Below are positions 62,273-64,000 of a stretch of 64,000 bases of DNA, one piece after another. Under the pieces are notes generated by a model that had not been told where the DNA came from, searched no databases, and was given only the letters and a program-made list of their open reading frames with translations. The position numbers were made by a program, and so were the translations under genes. Each line of letters starts with the position of its first letter. Within the stretch, counting starts at the first letter, position 1. The stretch comes from DATFDN01 sp963818885 (lineage in GTDB: Bacteria > Pseudomonadota > Alphaproteobacteria > Acetobacterales > Acetobacteraceae). The stretch covers positions 496,001 to 560,000 of the forward strand of contig CAWFTP010000003.1 in assembly GCA_963818885.1 (NCBI GenBank), given 5' to 3'.

Positions 62273-63190
62273 ATGAGCACGACGCAGCAAGTCGCTTCGG
62301 TCGGCCGCACCGTCGGCAGCACTCGCCTGCGGGATCAGACTTGGCACGCCGGGCTTCTGAGCTCGGACCACGCCTGGGCGATTGCGTTCGCGATTCCCTA
62401 TGTCGGCGTGTTCCTCGCCTTCGTGGTCTATCCGGTCTGCTATGGCATCTGGCTGGGCAGCGATGCCAGCCTTTACCGGGAACTGGTGACCGACCCGCGC
62501 TACCTGACGGCGGTGGTGAACACGCTGCTCTATGTCGGCATCGGCGTGAACGTGAAGATGTTCCTGGCCTTCCTGCTATCAGGCTTCTTCATGCGCAAGC
62601 GATGGTGGATCAAGTGGCTCCTGCTGATCTTCATCCTTCCCTGGGCCACGCCGGCGCTGCCCGCCTATATGTCGATCCACTGGTTCCTCGACGGCCAATG
62701 GGGGATGCTCAACAGCATCCTCTACATGGTGTTCGGCATCGACGGACCGGTTTACCTCAACGAGCGCTGGACCGGTCTCGCCTGCAATATTGGCGCCTAT
62801 ATCTGGAAGAACCTGCCGTTCTGGACGCTGATCCTGCTCGCCGGCCGGATGGCGGTGCCGCAGGAATTGTATGAAGCGGCCGAGGTGGACGGCGCCACCG
62901 GGATCCGGCGATTCGCGCACGTGACGTTCCCGCTGATGGCGAACCTCTACTTCGTCTGTACGCTGCTCGACACGGTGTTCGCGCTCGGCGACTTCAACGC
63001 GACCTATTTCGTCTCCGGCGGCGGGCCGGCGATGTCCACCGAGGTGCTTGCCACGCTCGGCATCCGCTACGCCTTCACGGTCGCCCGCCCGCGGCTTGGC
63101 GTCGCCGCAGTGATGTCGGCACTGCCCGTGCTGATCCCGCTGGTGATCCTGCTCATGCGCAAGCTGCGCATGTCGGAGCGCCAGCTATGA
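62273..63190 (+). CDS. ABC transporter permease, sugar type (MalF/UgpA-like)
   Basis: A 305-residue permease with about six transmembrane helices (AIAFAIPYVGVFLAFVVYPV first). The EAA loop, which contacts the ATPase, reads ELYEAAEVDGATGIRRFAHVTFPLM near residue 195. It pairs with the following permease, whose ATG overlaps its stop (ATGA). Together with the binding protein it forms a CUT1-type sugar importer. Start ATG 62273. Confidence 0.9.
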   Translation: MSTTQQVASVGRTVGSTRLRDQTWHAGLLSSDHAWAIAFAIPYVGVFLAFVVYPVCYGIWLGSDASLYRELVTDPRYLTAVVNTLLYVGIGVNVKMFLAFLLSGFFMRKRWWIKWLLLIFILPWATPALPAYMSIHWFLDGQWGMLNSILYMVFGIDGPVYLNERWTGLACNIGAYIWKNLPFWTLILLAGRMAVPQELYEAAEVDGATGIRRFAHVTFPLMANLYFVCTLLDTVFALGDFNATYFVSGGGPAMSTEVLATLGIRYAFTVARPRLGVAAVMSALPVLIPLVILLMRKLRMSERQL

Positions 63191-64000
63191 GCGCCAGCGT
63201 CGCCGGACGGCGGCTCGCTTCGCCCGCCTACTACCGGATGCGGCGCTACGTGACCGAGGCGCTGTGCCTGCTGCTGGGCTTCGTGCTGGTGATCTGGTCG
63301 ATCGCGCCGATCTACAACATGATCGTCATCGCGCTAGACAAGCACAGCGACATCTTCGACGGCGCGATCTGGCCGCAAAATCCCTCGCTCGACAGCTTCC
63401 GCGTGGTCGCGACCGAGGGCTTCTGGTACCTTGAGCACTTCTGGCATCAATTCGGCAACAGCTTCTTCGTCGGGTTGATGACGATGTTTCTCACCTTGCT
63501 CATCGGCTCGATGGCGAGCTTCACGGTCGGGCGGTTGCGGCTGCGCAGCGGCTGGCTCCTCACCAACGCGGCACTGATGACCTATGTGATCCCGGCGTCC
63601 TTCCTTGCCATTCCGTTCTACCGGATCATGCAGATCTATGGGCTCGGCAACCATCTCTGGTCGGTGATCCTGGCGCTTACGACCTTCGCCACCCCGTATG
63701 CGATCTTCATCTTCTCGCAGTACGGCAAGTCGATCCCGATGGAGCTTGACGAATCCGCCCGGATCGACGGCGCGTCGCCGCTGCAGATCTATGTCCGCAT
63801 CTACCTGCCGCTGATGGCGCCGGCGCTGGTCGCGGTTGGCACGTACGCGCTGCTGCTGGCGTGGAACGAGTATCTCTATAATTTCCTGATGCTGTCCACG
63901 CCGCAGAGCATGACCGTCGCGGTCGCCCTGGCGCAGTTCCTGAACAGCGACGAATCGCCATGGAATTATATGATGGCCACCGCGATCGTCTACGCGCTGC
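63187..64000 (+). CDS. ABC transporter permease, MalG/UgpE-like (3' end outside window)
   Basis: The visible 271 codons run off the right edge. Six hydrophobic segments and the EAA loop ELDESARIDGASPLQIYVRIYLPLM mark it as the second permease of the importer. It starts within the stop of the first permease (63187-63190). TVAVALAQFLNSDESPWNYMMATA is in the usual C-terminal part, so only about ten to twenty residues are likely missing. The ATPase gene must lie beyond the window or elsewhere. Confidence 0.9.
   Translation, partial: MSASVAGRRLASPAYYRMRRYVTEALCLLLGFVLVIWSIAPIYNMIVIALDKHSDIFDGAIWPQNPSLDSFRVVATEGFWYLEHFWHQFGNSFFVGLMTMFLTLLIGSMASFTVGRLRLRSGWLLTNAALMTYVIPASFLAIPFYRIMQIYGLGNHLWSVILALTTFATPYAIFIFSQYGKSIPMELDESARIDGASPLQIYVRIYLPLMAPALVAVGTYALLLAWNEYLYNFLMLSTPQSMTVAVALAQFLNSDESPWNYMMATAIVYAL

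Overview
The window is GC-rich (roughly two thirds G+C by eye), gene-dense and lacks rRNA, tRNA or phage genes. No gene-free stretch exceeds about 200 bases. The gene content and order suggest an alphaproteobacterium, most likely a sphingomonad-like aerobe: plsC then miaB-phoH-ybeY-corC, a tamA-tamB pair, a type II DAHP synthase near glutathione reductase, smpB-dapA beside a soluble lytic transglycosylase, and split pntAA/pntAB/pntB. That placement is inferred from synteny and is not proven.

Layout. 1-3.97 kb: end of a MoxR-type AAA ATPase with its VWA partner, then an SDR, a methylmalonyl-CoA epimerase-like VOC protein and a sulfurtransferase. 4-6.5 kb: MlaC-like protein, sulfotransferase, VOC protein. 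6.6-11.5 kb: proton-translocating transhydrogenase (pntAA-pntAB-pntB), an SDR and an epoxide-hydrolase-like enzyme. 11.5-20.3 kb, all on the minus strand: an LLM flavin oxidoreductase, DUF1203 protein, glutathione reductase, a family 5 solute-binding protein, type II DAHP synthase, nicotinate phosphoribosyltransferase, DedA and Uma2 proteins. 20.4-21.8 kb: a lower-GC single gene resembling ApeA-type HEPN anti-phage proteins. 21.9-24.9 kb: a thiolase-like protein, a DUF35 zinc-ribbon/OB protein and a CaiB/BaiF CoA-transferase, which look like one acyl-CoA pathway. 25-26 kb: a low-GC patch with a putative lipoprotein and an unknown small protein. 26-32 kb: tamA-tamB. 32.3-37.1 kb: plsC and the translation-coupled miaB-phoH-ybeY-corC run. 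37.2-41.9 kb: ada, a PhnW-like aminotransferase with fhs, and a nucleotidyltransferase plus small basic protein pair. 42-46.5 kb: a TetR regulator with an enolase-superfamily enzyme, divergent from an EmrAB efflux pump over a perfect 17-bp operator-like palindrome. 46.6-52.5 kb: FAD oxidoreductase, two tiny envelope proteins, smpB, dapA, slt and pgpA. 52.4-55.3 kb: SDR-zwf-pduO. 55.4-58.3 kb: a DUF6600-like proline-rich secreted protein and a membrane protein. 58.3-60.7 kb: a CaiB-crotonase-AhpD-like operon. 60.9-64 kb: an ABC sugar-type importer (binding protein and two permeases, the second cut by the window end).

Six places show an apparent single extra base that breaks an otherwise well-conserved reading frame (DAHP synthase twice, the family 5 binding protein, the LLM enzyme, the thiolase-like protein, pgpA). 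All six are +1 and most lie in short G/C runs, so insertion errors in the assembly explain them better than true pseudogenes. The affected genes are given here with their full repaired extents.
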